A stretch of 64,000 nt of DNA from Niebla homalea. Taxonomy: Eukaryota; Ascomycota; Lecanoromycetes; Lecanorales; Ramalinaceae. The stretch spans positions 248,001 to 312,000 of the forward strand of contig JAHGAU010000040.1 in the NCBI GenBank assembly GCA_019925105.1, in the 5' to 3' direction. The position numbers and the translations under genes were made by a program. The notes under the pieces are model-generated. The model ran no database searches. It saw only the letters and a list, made by a program, of their open reading frames with translations, and had not been told where the DNA came from. Positions within the stretch are counted from its first letter, which is position 1. Every line of letters starts with the position of its first letter. Of the stretch, positions 10,091 to 20,922 are shown piece after piece.

Positions 10091-11229
10091 CTAATCAATG
10101 CTTTGCCAGGTCTCAAGCTCTTCAAAAAGCTCCCGACATCGATATGACAGATGTGATAGAAGGATCGACTGAACAGACTGGGAACTTCGCTCGGACCTTT
10201 GGACCATGATTTGCAGTTTCATAACCTCTCTTGAAACAATATCTCTTGCCCAGAGTTGCTGATCTGCTCTCTCAACTTGGAATGCTCCAAGGTGCATCCG
10301 CAAGGAGTCAGAAGCAGGTCCCCTGTGATCGCGGTCCAAGAGACCCTCCTCGTCCGCCGTATCTGAGTCGGTCTTTCACCCTGCTCTTTGATCTTGCGGC
10401 AGAAGTTTCTGAATGCTATGCGGTAAGAGGTAATGATCCTGTCAAGAATACCACAAGCAATCGAGACACAGCTTAGACTCATCCCCGGTCCCATGCCGCA
10501 CCTGGATCGTAAGGAAGCGAAGCTGTCTCTTGCTGCAGAGCGATTCGAGCACAAGACTGTATCTAGGGCCGCCTCCAAGTTTGTCGCTTGTGGCTCGAGC
10601 TGCTTCATAGCTGAGAGTAAGCTTCCAAAGCATGAGCACGGTGTTTGTGCAGCAGAGGAGGCAATCGACTCTGATACTAGGGAACACGCATCGTGACCGT
10701 CATGTTGGCTCTCCTTATAGGCGTTCCCGAGCGCTGACGACTGTAGAGAGGAACTGCCAGGCGACAAAGTGTCCACTGACATGGCTGCTAGGTCTTCGTT
10801 CTGCCACATGTCAAGACTGAAGGCGCCATTTCCAGGAAACGGTTGGTTGATCAGGGAGCTTTCGCTTTGTGGCCAGAAGAGTTGATTTGGATAATCGGAA
10901 TTCACCACTAGACTTTGCCTTGGATCTGCGAAAGGAGCTGCGGCGACTTTGCCCGACATTGGAGACTCGTCGCTTCCAGTCAAATTCGGTAATGATCCGC
11001 TCAGCGAGTCTTCTAGAGCAACCATCTCGGGATTGGATGACGCTGTTCTTTTTTGTTGGCCATTTGGTGATTTGCGGAGCCTCCTCTTCTGGTACATCCG
11101 TGGTAGTGCCGGGCTGTACTCGCATGGCTCACTGGATGAGTCACAGCGTTGGCATCCAGTCTGAGTCTTGATACATTTAATCTTAGCAAAATGACATGTG
11201 TCACAGGAAGCTCGCAACTTGGTTGACAT
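10091..11229 (-). CDS. AflR-like Zn(II)2Cys6 transcription factor with a frameshift near the C-terminus
   Basis: The frame opens at ATG 11229 and starts with a perfect zinc cluster, CX2CX6CX6CX2CX6C (CDTC..CIKTQTGCQRCDSSSEPC), followed by a basic linker (YQKRRLRK). This is the arrangement of AflR-type regulators, which bind DNA as nuclear factors and switch on polyketide clusters. Further on, CSCFGSLLSAMKQLEP and the IACGILDRIITSYRIAF stretch also fit the AflR family. Read straight, the protein stops at 10219 (336 residues) with an unrelated tail. One frame over, LGAFQVERADQQLWARDIV and about 60 further residues continue to a stop at 10091, with the usual family ending (LLTP, then LGAFQV). 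The break lies between about 10298 and 10303, with no GT..AG pair to explain it as an intron. The DNA-binding part is intact. The C-terminal part is either lost through a real frameshift or hidden by a sequencing error. Confidence 0.75.
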
Positions 11230-14200
11230 TTTGACTGTTCATGGGTCCATGTGCCAGAAGGCCGGCTTGAAAGGGAACTGGATCTGCTCGATGGAAGAGC
11301 ACGTTGGTTTTAAGTCCATGCTGCAGCTACCTTTTGAGTGTATTTTCGAAAGTGGAGCGCTTGTCCCCATGCCTGAAACAGGCTTGACAGGGTGATGGAA
11401 TCCTAGCCTTGTAAAATTCTGAACCAGGCCAAGGGAAATGCATTCGCGTGGCAGGCTGTGGACGTTGTCCGCCGAATCAAGATGTGTTCGATGGAGCGAA
11501 GGATGAACTGTCATATTAGGCGCCATAGTCTCCACTCCTCCAACTCGCTGCGCGGCTGCTGAGAACCAGTAGTGCACCGCTAACTGCACCACCCATGGAC
11601 GGCCCCGCGGAGTTGAATTTCTTTAGGGGGGCTCTAATCTCTGGGGAGGTCTCCAGGGGGTGCTCCGAACAAAACCTGCTGGATCAATAGGACCAATGCA
11701 GGGCATAATTCATCAGCGGACTGTGATCCAGTGATCATCGTGCTTGCGCCTCCCAGTAGATTGATCGAACCTCGTCGCCCTCAGCTCCAATCTTCACCTG
11801 GCTTGCCAGCATGTATTCTTTGGTCATACATACACTCAATGCTGATAGGAGGACCCGCGCATAAGGTCGTGCAGTCCGCTCCCCAAAATCGATGTAGGAA
11901 GGATCGTGCGAGGCACAGCAAAAAGAAAAAGGAGGTCAGACCTAACTATCCACAACGGCTCAAGGAACCGTTTGTGGCAAGAAGGAGCGTCTTGACTGGA
12001 GCGCCTAGCGGAGACAAACCTGAAGATTTAGGCGTCGGACCCTGGACCTCAGACGGTGACTTATGCGGGAAGGCGGCATGGACATGGCATGGGCCTAAAG
12101 GTAGACTTACCCAACCAAAATCATACTCTGATAGACTAGATGGTTTCTGAACTAATGACGTGACGTACAATCTAACTCATCGCACTCGAAGGTATCCACT
12201 GGGCGATGTCTGCTACGCCCTCACCTTCCTGAGTAAATTGAGGCACGTCCATTCCAGTCTCATCCTGGCTGAATGAACAATGCTCGAAAAGTGGGCAAGC
12301 AGCCAATGTAGCCAGTAGGCGCGAGAGGAACCTGTGGCCTGAGAACTGGATACGGCGCCGCAAAATTGTGAATCCAGAAAGCCTCGAGAACTCTGAGGGG
12401 TTGGTAGGAAATCAGCTTTAATTGCAGGCCTCAAGAGAGCACCGACCGTAGCGACATCACTTGTCTTCCCAGGAAAAGCGAAACAGCGGAAGAAGTCCTT
12501 TGCAGAGGTCGTCGAAGTCCCCGCGTGTGTCAAAGCAGATATAGCCTTGAAAAGACCCTTGGTTCTCGAACGATTTGGCACCAGGCGTTTGCAGCATTGT
12601 GGCCTCTGCAAATGTGTATAATTCACGACCAAAGATTGTAGATAAGGTATGCAGAACTCCGCATCATCAAAGTCCAGCGGAAGACTGCTTATGAGCCTTT
12701 CAAGTCATAGATCCAAGGGTGGTGCATGAATTTGTTTTGGCGATATTTTGAAGTTCTTTGAAAACAGCAGACCGATCATTGAGCGTTTCATAGTGCAAAC
12801 TTGCCGCGGCAAGCCATCTGAACCGTAAGGGGGATTGTGGGATTGGGCCGGAAGCACGGGTAGACTGTGAAGAAGGTCTTGGAGATTTTGATAGGGATGG
12901 GAGCGAAGGGCGTGCAGGCAAAGAATGGTTTCAGGGTGTTATAGATCGGACGCCGTGATTGGCGGTAATAGCTTGAAGATATTATTGGTGTGTAATCGAT
13001 CAGATGTTTCCTTGCTGTATCGTTGGCTTGAAGAGGCAAAGTGAGTGGTACCTCTATGAGTAGTACACTGATGCGTGAGATGATTTTCGTCCGGTGCGAA
13101 TGAATCGCCTATCATTTTCAAGGATATAGGGGCCAGCATGTCTATCGTGCCAGTTTTGTAAGAACTTTTCTTCCTGCGTTAAAGATTCGAGACCTGATTG
13201 GTCATAGATTCTGGACTCGCAGTGGAGGCATGATTGCGCCTCATCCACATTCTTAAAGTGCCCAAACAAACAAACAAACCCCCCTTTATTCGCCCTCGTG
13301 CGGGGTCCAAGTCATCTCCAACGATCCCGAAGCACACCAGGACCGCTCTCCAATCGCATTACCCCGGGAAGATCACCCCACAATCCAAAGATACATGGCA
13401 TTGATTGCACTCTGGCTTGGATCCAGACAATTCAAACCCCCCCCTTCCCCCCACAATCAATTTCGAAGATAGGCGGAAAGGCTGGACTCTCAAAGCTCAT
13501 ATCACAATGCCCGGACGTCTCATGGTCTGCCAGCGCTTCGATCAAAAATATCGCCAGCAGACTCTGCTATCAGAGGGTGTGCGTTCGATGGTGGCTTCTT
13601 GGAAAGGGGGGATGCTCGGATCGCCGCCGGATTCTCTCGCCACGGGAGATGTGGATACTGAAGAGTATGTATGCACATGGAGGGAGAGAATGCCGGTGTT
13701 GCAGCAAAAGGTGGTGTGAATCATCATCGCTCAGACCGTGACGAGGTAACGGAGAGAATGATAAGATGGGAAGTTTAAGGACGTCATGGCTCGAAGCGAG
13801 GCTTAGGACACCAAAAAGCGTACTTGCGCCGTACTGACTCAAAGTGAGGCTTTAGATCAACAAGAAGTGTACTTGCGCCGTACAGTTTAGATGTTGTCGA
13901 GTCGTGTTGGTTTTGTGGTTTCGTTCGATTGATGGCTTAATTCCACCGTGTATCGTAGCTGCATTTAAAATGCCGCTGGAAAAGGATAATTCTACCGATA
14001 CTGACTGCGGCATAATTGAGGTCAGAGCTCTAGGCCGCTGTTGAGGACTTCCTGGTAATCGATGATGAAGTCGCCGCAGTAGACGCTGGTTTAGCATCCG
14101 GCGATGTCTTCGTAGTCATGTTGTTGTTCTGTCTCACTCCCGGTGGGAGTCTGCTTGTACCGATCTTCAATTACCCACGCTCGCATTGTGTCGTAGGCGA

Positions 14201-14716
14201 GAGATTGGATGGATCAGATTAGATTGGCTTCCGTAGAATGAGGATGCCGAAAGACTTGACATCACTGCTAGATTGCGCAATGTTACCAGAGACTTCACGA
14301 ACCGTCATAAGGTGAAGCCATACCTGAGTCTTCAATTGCCGATTCCCATGATGATCATGGCGCAGATCCACCTACCTCGCCTTGACACTACCTATCACCC
14401 CATTCCAAAGTGGATCGCGATTGAGTGATGACGAACGTGGGCATAGAAGCGCGTTGTGCCGCTGTCGACTCCTCGTTCCCCAGCACCCTCATCAAAGTAT
14501 CCGATTGAGTTCCTCGGATTTTGGCGAGATGGTACTCAAAGACTACGAATCCCTGGCATAGGCCTGGTATGTTGAGTCCTCGAATGCTGCGCGCTTCCAA
14601 GGGCTGCCGCAGGTAAGGTTTACCAGTATTATACCAAAGGACTAGACGTCATTGGAACCTGATGCATATCACGACGACTGTTGAGTCTTCTAAGTTGCTG
14701 TCACGAGTTCTTTCCT
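11230..14716. other. gene-poor stretch with a short tandem duplication
   Basis: About 3.5 kb without a gene that I can support. Frames of 139 codons (11731-12150 plus; 12213-12632 minus) carry no recognisable domain or splice pattern. The only structured feature is the imperfect tandem pair at 13791-13885. The beginning of this stretch should include the promoter of the minus-strand regulator. Confidence 0.4.
13791..13885. repeat. imperfect tandem duplication, about 48 bp per unit
   Basis: Two adjacent units share GAAGCGAGGCTTAGGA / CAAAGTGAGGCTTTAGA and end in the common stretch GTACTTGCGCCGTAC. The spacing is about 48 bp, with some substitutions and an indel. No coding meaning is apparent. 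Confidence 0.6.
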
Positions 14717-15691
14717 CTACTGCTGAGGATATCTGGAATGGAAACGATGCAGGATCAGGTGCTGCAACGCGGCCAGAGAAATACCCACACTAATGCACAG
14801 CGGCAATTGGACCAGCGAGAAGTTGGCGGGCGAGCCTCCAATGTGCGTCCAGCTTGTCGCAAGTATGGCAATGGGCAAGCAGGACCAAAAGACGAGCCAA
14901 TGGATTCCCTGTCTTCGAAGCGTCCAGGCGGAGATGAAGATGGAGCATATAATTGCGATCGTTGAGATGGCCAATAGAAAATTCAGGCAGAAGAAGACCA
15001 CTGCTCTATAAAGTGACGATTCCAGGGGGTTGTATCGTTGTTCTTCAAGGTACGGATGGTTACATGACATAGCACCAGAGCACAGTCCCAGATTCGTCAG
15101 TGCGATCCACTGAAGCAGCGGCAATATCGACTTTGAAGCCATCAAGAACCAAGTGCGATGCGCAACAGGACTTTCACGTTGAGGTTCGTGCCCGGAGATA
15201 ATTTGATGTCGGCCAGAGATGTCCACATGTGTCTGAGAAGATGACGAGCCTTTGGGATTATTCAAGGTCAAGAAACCGCATTTTGCCCCAGCTCTTGCTT
15301 CGTGCCGAGAGGGATCAGGTACAGAGCACTTGGCTTGAAGATCATAGCGTATGGGTTCAGGAAAAATAAGCCCAGAGCGGGAGTCTGCGATTCTACAGGG
15401 CGTGTGCTTTTTCTCCTGAAGGGACGTCGCCTGTTAGAGCCTTCAAAGATCTTGAGCATTGCTTCCAGACTTGGTACATACCTTAGCATTATGATGATCC
15501 GGAGTACCATCTTGAGATTCCTCAACAATACGTGAAGTGGACTCGCACTCATCGCGCAGAGAGAGGACTGCAGTCAGAACGTCAGCAGAAAGTCCAGTAC
15601 TGGTGGCGATGGCGATTATAACGCTGTGTAGCCTCGAGAATGATCGAATCGTCCCAATTAGGCGTACAATCACTCTTGAAGACTCCATCAT
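14717..15691 (-). CDS. multi-span membrane protein of unknown function
   Basis: Two-exon model: 15691-15482 and 15430-14717, joined across a 51-nt intron (GTATGT .. CTAACAG) with phase 0 on both sides, giving 307 residues. The N-terminal third is soluble (MMESSRVIVRLIGTIRSFSR). The part encoded near 15190-14720 has four hydrophobic segments: one around ILPLLQWIALTNLGLCSGA, one at VVFFCLNFLLAISTIAII, one at WLVFWSCLPIAILATSW and one near the end at SLVQLPLCISVGISLAAL. I do not recognise the family. The exon join is supported by the open frame on both sides and matching phases. The next gene (16459) is divergently transcribed and also encodes a small membrane protein. Confidence 0.5.
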
Positions 15692-16458
15692 GTGAAATGA
15701 TCAATTGAAATCGTTGTAGTCAATGTTCTGTTCTCATGATGTTCATGTTGATAGTAACATAAGTTATGGCGCAATTCAGCAGTCGAGCACATTGTAAAGG
15801 CTGAAGAACAATTTTGCCAGCCCTGTGTGAAGTTTTTCTGTTTACTTCCGTCAGGGTTCTCGTTCGAAACCCTAGTGCCTCCTGCTGGTCCATTGCAATC
15901 TTGCCAAATCAACGCCCAATCAAGTCATTTCGACCTCGAATATCGTTCAGGCTCTAAGGGTGGGGACGACATTGAGAATGCGATGATCATCTCCTAATGC
16001 AGACAGTTCGGCGCCCGGTTTGTATGAGGCATTCTGCCAGTCACAGGAAAAGTGATATCAGTGGCGAAAAGCATGGCTAAATCCCTGCACTGTGGCATCA
16101 GCAATCACAAAAGGCGTCCAATAGGGTGATGAGCTAGGTTGAACCTCCTGCAGACACACGTCAACATATGCAACACGATATTGGTTCGAACCCGAATGTA
16201 TGCAGACGAGTCTGGCACAACTTCATCCCAGGGGGTTTTGGCGGGAGTTGCTCAAAGGTTGCTGAGGACAGTGGAATTAAACCAACTCTTAAGAGTTCTC
16301 TGGAACACCCCATAGGATTCTGATACGATGCAACCGCCTTTGTTTTGCGGTTACTGTACTGCCTGTGTGACTACATTCGAGACCTTCTTTGGACCATCGA
16401 TTTGATGATGCAACAAGAAGTACACGTACAGATTAGAAGAATTGACGTTGAGTAGGAC
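15692..16458. other. divergent intergenic region
   Basis: 767 bases between two divergent membrane-protein genes. It should contain both promoters. No gene, tRNA or clear TATA box was found. A TTCGAACC stretch at about 16188 resembles a tRNA T-arm, but the flanking stem does not pair. Confidence 0.35.
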
Positions 16459-17104
16459 ATGAATAGACTTTTGCGCTACGTTCGAAATATGAGAGTTGAC
16501 AACGAAATAATCAAATGGACGACCTTTGCTGTCATGGTCGTTGAAGGGCTCATCACAGTAGTGATCGGGATGACCTTACCAATGGATAATGCGACATCGG
16601 ATTGGAAGCTCGTCTTGTGCGTGGTGTCAATCATTGCCTCTGAGCTGAAACTCACGTCGTGTAGCATTTGGCTCATGTGGCTGATGACTACCGGTGCATT
16701 CGTACTCCTCAATTTCCAAAAGGAAACACAGTTCATCATGTAGGAAGTCGTTGCGTGCGAGGTTCAGCCAATGTCTCACTGATTGCGTTATAGACGTGGC
16801 TTCGTATATGTCGGTACCATTGCGGCAGCGCTTTGGTATATGAGTGCTGTCCTGGAGCATGACACGAGGGTGTTGCCAGCCTACGTGCCGATAAGTACGG
16901 ACACGGGCATTTTCCTGTAAGTCAACTCTGTAGGATATGGCTCAGCAATCTGGACAGGTCGAGCACACAGATGCCCCATTCTCCGCAAGAACTGATTGTA
17001 GTCTCTTTCTAGTGGCATCGGGGTTGATCATCTATGCTCCCAATCGTTTTCACTGCTCCGAGCAGCAACACGAAAAGTGTGCAGGAGCATTCTTGCGGCG
17101 CTGA
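16459..17104 (+). CDS. small membrane protein of unknown function, three exons
   Basis: Exons 16459-16739, 16794-16916 and 17002-17104, giving 168 residues. Intron 1 is 54 nt (GTAGGA .. CTGAT .. TATAG) and intron 2 is 85 nt (GTAAGT .. TTGTAG); phases are 2 and 2. Hydrophobic segments: FAVMVVEGLITVVIGMTL, VLCVVSIIASELKL plus SIWLMWLMTTGAFVLL, FVYVGTIAAALWYMSAVL, and GIFLLFLVASGLIIYA, the last formed across the second splice. The use of TTGTAG rather than the following TTTCTAG was chosen because it completes this last membrane segment. The alternative acceptor gives a longer soluble tail. Family unknown. Confidence 0.45.
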
Positions 17105-18657
17105 CCTCGGATGCGGAGACGCAGGAGGAAGAAGTCTTTGACCTTCCTCTGCACAGTCATAGAGCATCGAGGAATCCTGAAGCGTTCGCGACCAATCGCT
17201 AATTTGCTGGAGCGCATTCGAAAAAGCCTTATGATGATGATCAAGATACTGCAGCAGTCTGTGCCATCCTAATTTCTTCATCTTGCGCCATATTTCGGTT
17301 TTTGTCAGTGGCGAAAGGACTAAGTGAGCGCTTACGGGGAGCAGGTGAGAAGAGGGAAAAGGACGACATTGTCCAGGCATGCTGATGATCGAATAGAAGC
17401 AGCCTCACTTTTTGGAAGCTCTATCAAGCCAAATTCCCATGGATTCAATCATCAGCCGAGATATCGCTCTTGCATGTGTGATAGGAAAATGAGATGTATA
17501 CTCGGACTTTGTATAGATCAAGGTAACGGTCGCCCCTGCTTAGGAGCTTCAATCTTAGGCTTACTGATATTCCGGTTAGATGAGAGGCACGGTCTGATCA
17601 TGCTTGAATCAATTGGCTCAATTGAGATTCCGAGCGAGCTCCCTTGTCAACTCGAGGTATGGTTTGGAAGGGCAAAAGATGAACTCCATACTCACAGGCA
17701 ATCTCTTTCACCAAAGAAGCGAGCCGAAGAAAAGCCGGGGACCCCTAGTTGGGGCGGTCAAAGCCTTTTCATCCTCAGCGACGGTGGCCTCGGACCATCC
17801 TCGTGTGCTAGCTGTGATCTGACACCATGCCGTGCTAATGCCGTTTCGAATCAAGCGCATCGCTGGCGAAGCAGACCTTGGTGATGAAAAGGTTTATTGC
17901 ACCCGCACTGTCTCGGACATTCCAAAAGTGCCGGCTTTGGGGAATCAAGCATTGTACCCTCGGAGCATAATAATCCAATGTGCGGACGAGCGTGTCAACT
18001 CTTGATCAAGGAAATGGACGGAGGCACAGCACCCAGGAGAATGTGGAGTCTGGACATCAAAGACTTGCCTGTTCGGGTAGGCCTTGCGAGAGATTACGAT
18101 GACTCGCTGTCGCCAAGCTTACAGATAAGCCGACTCATGTACACCTTTGACTTCTGACACACTTGAAACCGGCGGCCAAGCGAAAAAGCGAGAGCAGACA
18201 ACGAACTAAAATCGCTGTGCCGATGACGTGCAGCCTTAGAGGCCGATTCAAGGACAAATGCTACTCCACATACCGCAAGGTGCGTGCACTAATTGGTCGC
18301 GACGAGCCTTTCCGCACCTCCACCATGACTTGCATGTCCTGCACCATGAGGGGTAAGCGTTGCGAGGGTGCACCCATATCCATCTTGCTGGGTGCAAGCA
18401 TCACACGATAATAGGCTCAGCGACGGAGATCTGGTCTCTTTCTTGCCACACACATCCAGAGGTATCTTTCTGGCCGGCTTGGCTTGCGGCGCACGCGTTG
18501 AATCATTTGATAACATGGCGCCGTAAAGCTGGGCTGCATTATCGGCCGTCGACGAATGCACATTCCATGCACCGCATGATAGTACAAAAAACTAGAACGT
18601 CTCGCGTGTTTCTGAGGTTACCATTGTTTTGTTTGCTCACGACTCTTGCCTTCAATC
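17105..18657. other. gene-poor stretch, nothing recognised
   Basis: Open frames on both strands, for example 17324-17884 (plus), show no recognisable domain, membrane segment or splice signals. The last part must include the promoter of the receptor gene at 18658. Confidence 0.35.
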
Positions 18658-20387
18658 ATGGGACTCCTTCGTCGTCTTGCCCAGAATGGACCACCTGCGG
18701 GCTTCAACATCCCTTCTGGGGCTACAGGACCACCGGCAGGCTTTACACCTCCACCAGGTATCACAGGACCGCCAGCCACTCAAGATATCGCAGCACAAAC
18801 CAGCCATGTGCATGGCACAGCGATACCAGCCTCAATCTTATCAGCGCTTCCTTCGGGCGCCACCATACCAGCTGGAGGGACGGGGCCACCTGCTGGCATC
18901 ACGCCCCCACCAGGTATGATGGGTCCTCCACCAATGGGCCTCCCGGGCGGAGACACGTTGATGAGCGGTCATGATCTTAATGTCATCATCGGCGTTACTT
19001 CCATGCTCATCGTCCTCTGTTTGGCCGTCGTGGCTGGACGCTTGATATCGAGGCGAATGGTAAAACAGAAGCTGGGTGTCGATGATTGGACTGCGCTTGC
19101 GGCGCTCATCTCCCTCATTGGTCTTGGGGCTGTGCAGTATCTCCTCGCTGTCAACGGCGGTGGAACCGGAGTCCCGTCGATAGGCAGGTTCCAGATCTTG
19201 GGCAAGCTCGAACTCAGCAGTCAGATCACATATAATGCTGTGACGACATTCGCCAAATTGTCCATCCTTTTCCTTTACAAGAGGGTCTTCAATCTCCGTT
19301 TGATGTGGTTTCGCATCGGTTGGTGGTGCTGCGTTGCCTTGGTGGCCATCAATTGTCTCACACTGCTCACCGTCAACTTGTCGCAATGCGCGCCACACCT
19401 ACCAAGTTCGCTGTGGAACAATCGAGCCGAGTGTGGCAATTTCAATAAGACTTCAGCGGTCGTCCTGGGCTTCTTCAACGCAGCCATTGATCTCACGATT
19501 CTCATCCTACCAATCCGGATGACGTGGAAACTTCAGATGCCCCAGAAGCAGAAGATTGCGATTTCAAGCGTGTTTGGACTTGGTCTTGTGTATGTACCAC
19601 CAGAATCCCCATTCCTCACAACAATCTCAGCCTTTCTCATACCCTTTCGAACAGTGGAGTGGCAGTTTCCCTAGCGCGTGCAGCCAGCCTCGCATCCCCC
19701 AACGTCTTCAGTCAAGGCGTAATAGCTCAATTTGCGGTCTGGTCAACGGCCGAGGGAGCCGTTGCGCTCATTTGTGCCTGCCTCCCCGTCATGCGCCCGC
19801 TCTTTATCTCCGTCACCAAAGTGATACCCTCGATGAGGAGCTGGCGGGTTCCCAGTTGGAGCTGGTCACGCGGTGGCAAGCCTCCTCATCGATCCTCGGG
19901 CGGCGGCGGCTCCCTGTCTAGCAAGACGCTCACCAACCATTCGATTATCAGTGGAGGCCGTGTTTACGGCCACGAAAAGGCCGGCGCAGGTGCAGCTGGG
20001 AAGGGATTCCTGCTGCGCGCTGATAGTAGCTTCAGCGGTAGCCATCCTTACGTCAGAGTGGAGACGACTATCGAGTCCAATGAGATGGAATTGCGCAGTC
20101 CGGTCTCGCCACCTCCCCTCGCGTACAATGGCAGAAAAGGCTCTGGCAACAGTGGCGCGAATAGAGGGGGTGCGGAGGCAGTAATGTGTCGGAATAACCA
20201 CATTGGGAAGAATGAGGAGGTGGCCAGGGACAAGGGACTGGAAATGGAAGACCTCCCTCACAGTGGGCTGGAAATCATGAGGGGAGAGGATGTTGGATGG
20301 GGCAGGGCGAAGAGTCAGGATGGGGAGTGGAGGAGTCCGCATTTCTGCGAGAGATGTCAGGGAGATTTGAGGGCGGGCTGGGAATGA
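18658..20387 (+). CDS. fungal rhodopsin-domain (PTH11-related) integral membrane protein
   Basis: Exons 18658-19589 and 19655-20387 around a 65-nt intron (GTATGT .. ACAG), phase 2, 554 residues. The N-terminus is a Gly/Pro-rich repeat outside the membrane (GPPAGF, TGPPAGFTPPPG, TGPPAGITPPPG). Then come about seven hydrophobic segments, including VIIGVTSMLIVLCLAVVAGR, the LGVDDWTALAALISLIG motif typical of this family, FAKLSILFLYKRVF, WWCCVALVAINCLTLL, FFNAAIDLTILILPI and, after the intron, an ICACLPVMRPL segment. The DDW..L, LSILFLYKR and D..ILILPI elements define the fungal rhodopsin domain of PTH11-like proteins. Some of these sense surfaces or host cues, but many are uncharacterised. A 200-residue cytosolic tail follows, rich in Gly and Ser. 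CFEM cysteines are absent from the N-terminus. Confidence 0.82.
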
Positions 20388-20922
20388 CAGAGATGTTGTG
20401 AGTCATCACCGGACTATCATTGAAATGAGATATCCAGTGATGGAATGTACATATACCAACAAGATGATATGAGGTACAACAGTAATGAAGGGTATGTGTG
20501 AATAGGTCACAACCATATTGATAGTGAATGGTGGCAGCCACGTCCTCTGGGTGGATAGTATTTGAGTACCGAGGGTACCGATATACTTAAAATCGTAGAA
20601 TTGAAGCGCTAGCCTATTTCATCTTAGCTTGATGGTGGCGTCATCCCGCAACCAAGAAATCGTTCACCAAAAAGTCCAGACGCAAGAAAATGAAGGTGGC
20701 TGGTGAACAAATCCACTTTGCGCGACGCGACTTCCCATTCTCAGATAGTCTGCTTCACAACTAAGATCCTTAGGCACCTCAGCACTCACACAGCTATTCG
20801 TAGCTGATGTAATGTGCAGGGTGAGTGTACACCAAACGTGCGCAATCGGTGAATATGGGATTCGGACGTCATCAAGCATCATCTCGTAGAAATTCTCCGC
20901 TCCAGCCACGTCTGAATCGATC
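20388..20922. other. intergenic between receptor and DUF726 genes
   Basis: 535 bases, AT-richer than its neighbours, without a supported gene. It holds the receptor 3' region and the promoter of the DUF726 gene. No specific element is recognised. Confidence 0.35.

Noticed and set aside
11731..12632. Two overlapping 139-codon frames on opposite strands
   Set aside because: Neither shows domain, signal or codon pattern beyond chance.
15845..15880. Second T-arm-like stretch (CGTTCGAAAC)
   Set aside because: No matching cloverleaf in either orientation.
16180..16205. Possible tRNA T-arm (GGTTCGAACCC)
   Set aside because: The flanking bases do not pair as a T-stem and no acceptor, D-arm or anticodon arm can be drawn on either strand.
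17324..17884. Plus-strand 186-codon frame
   Set aside because: No features; the amino-acid composition looks random.
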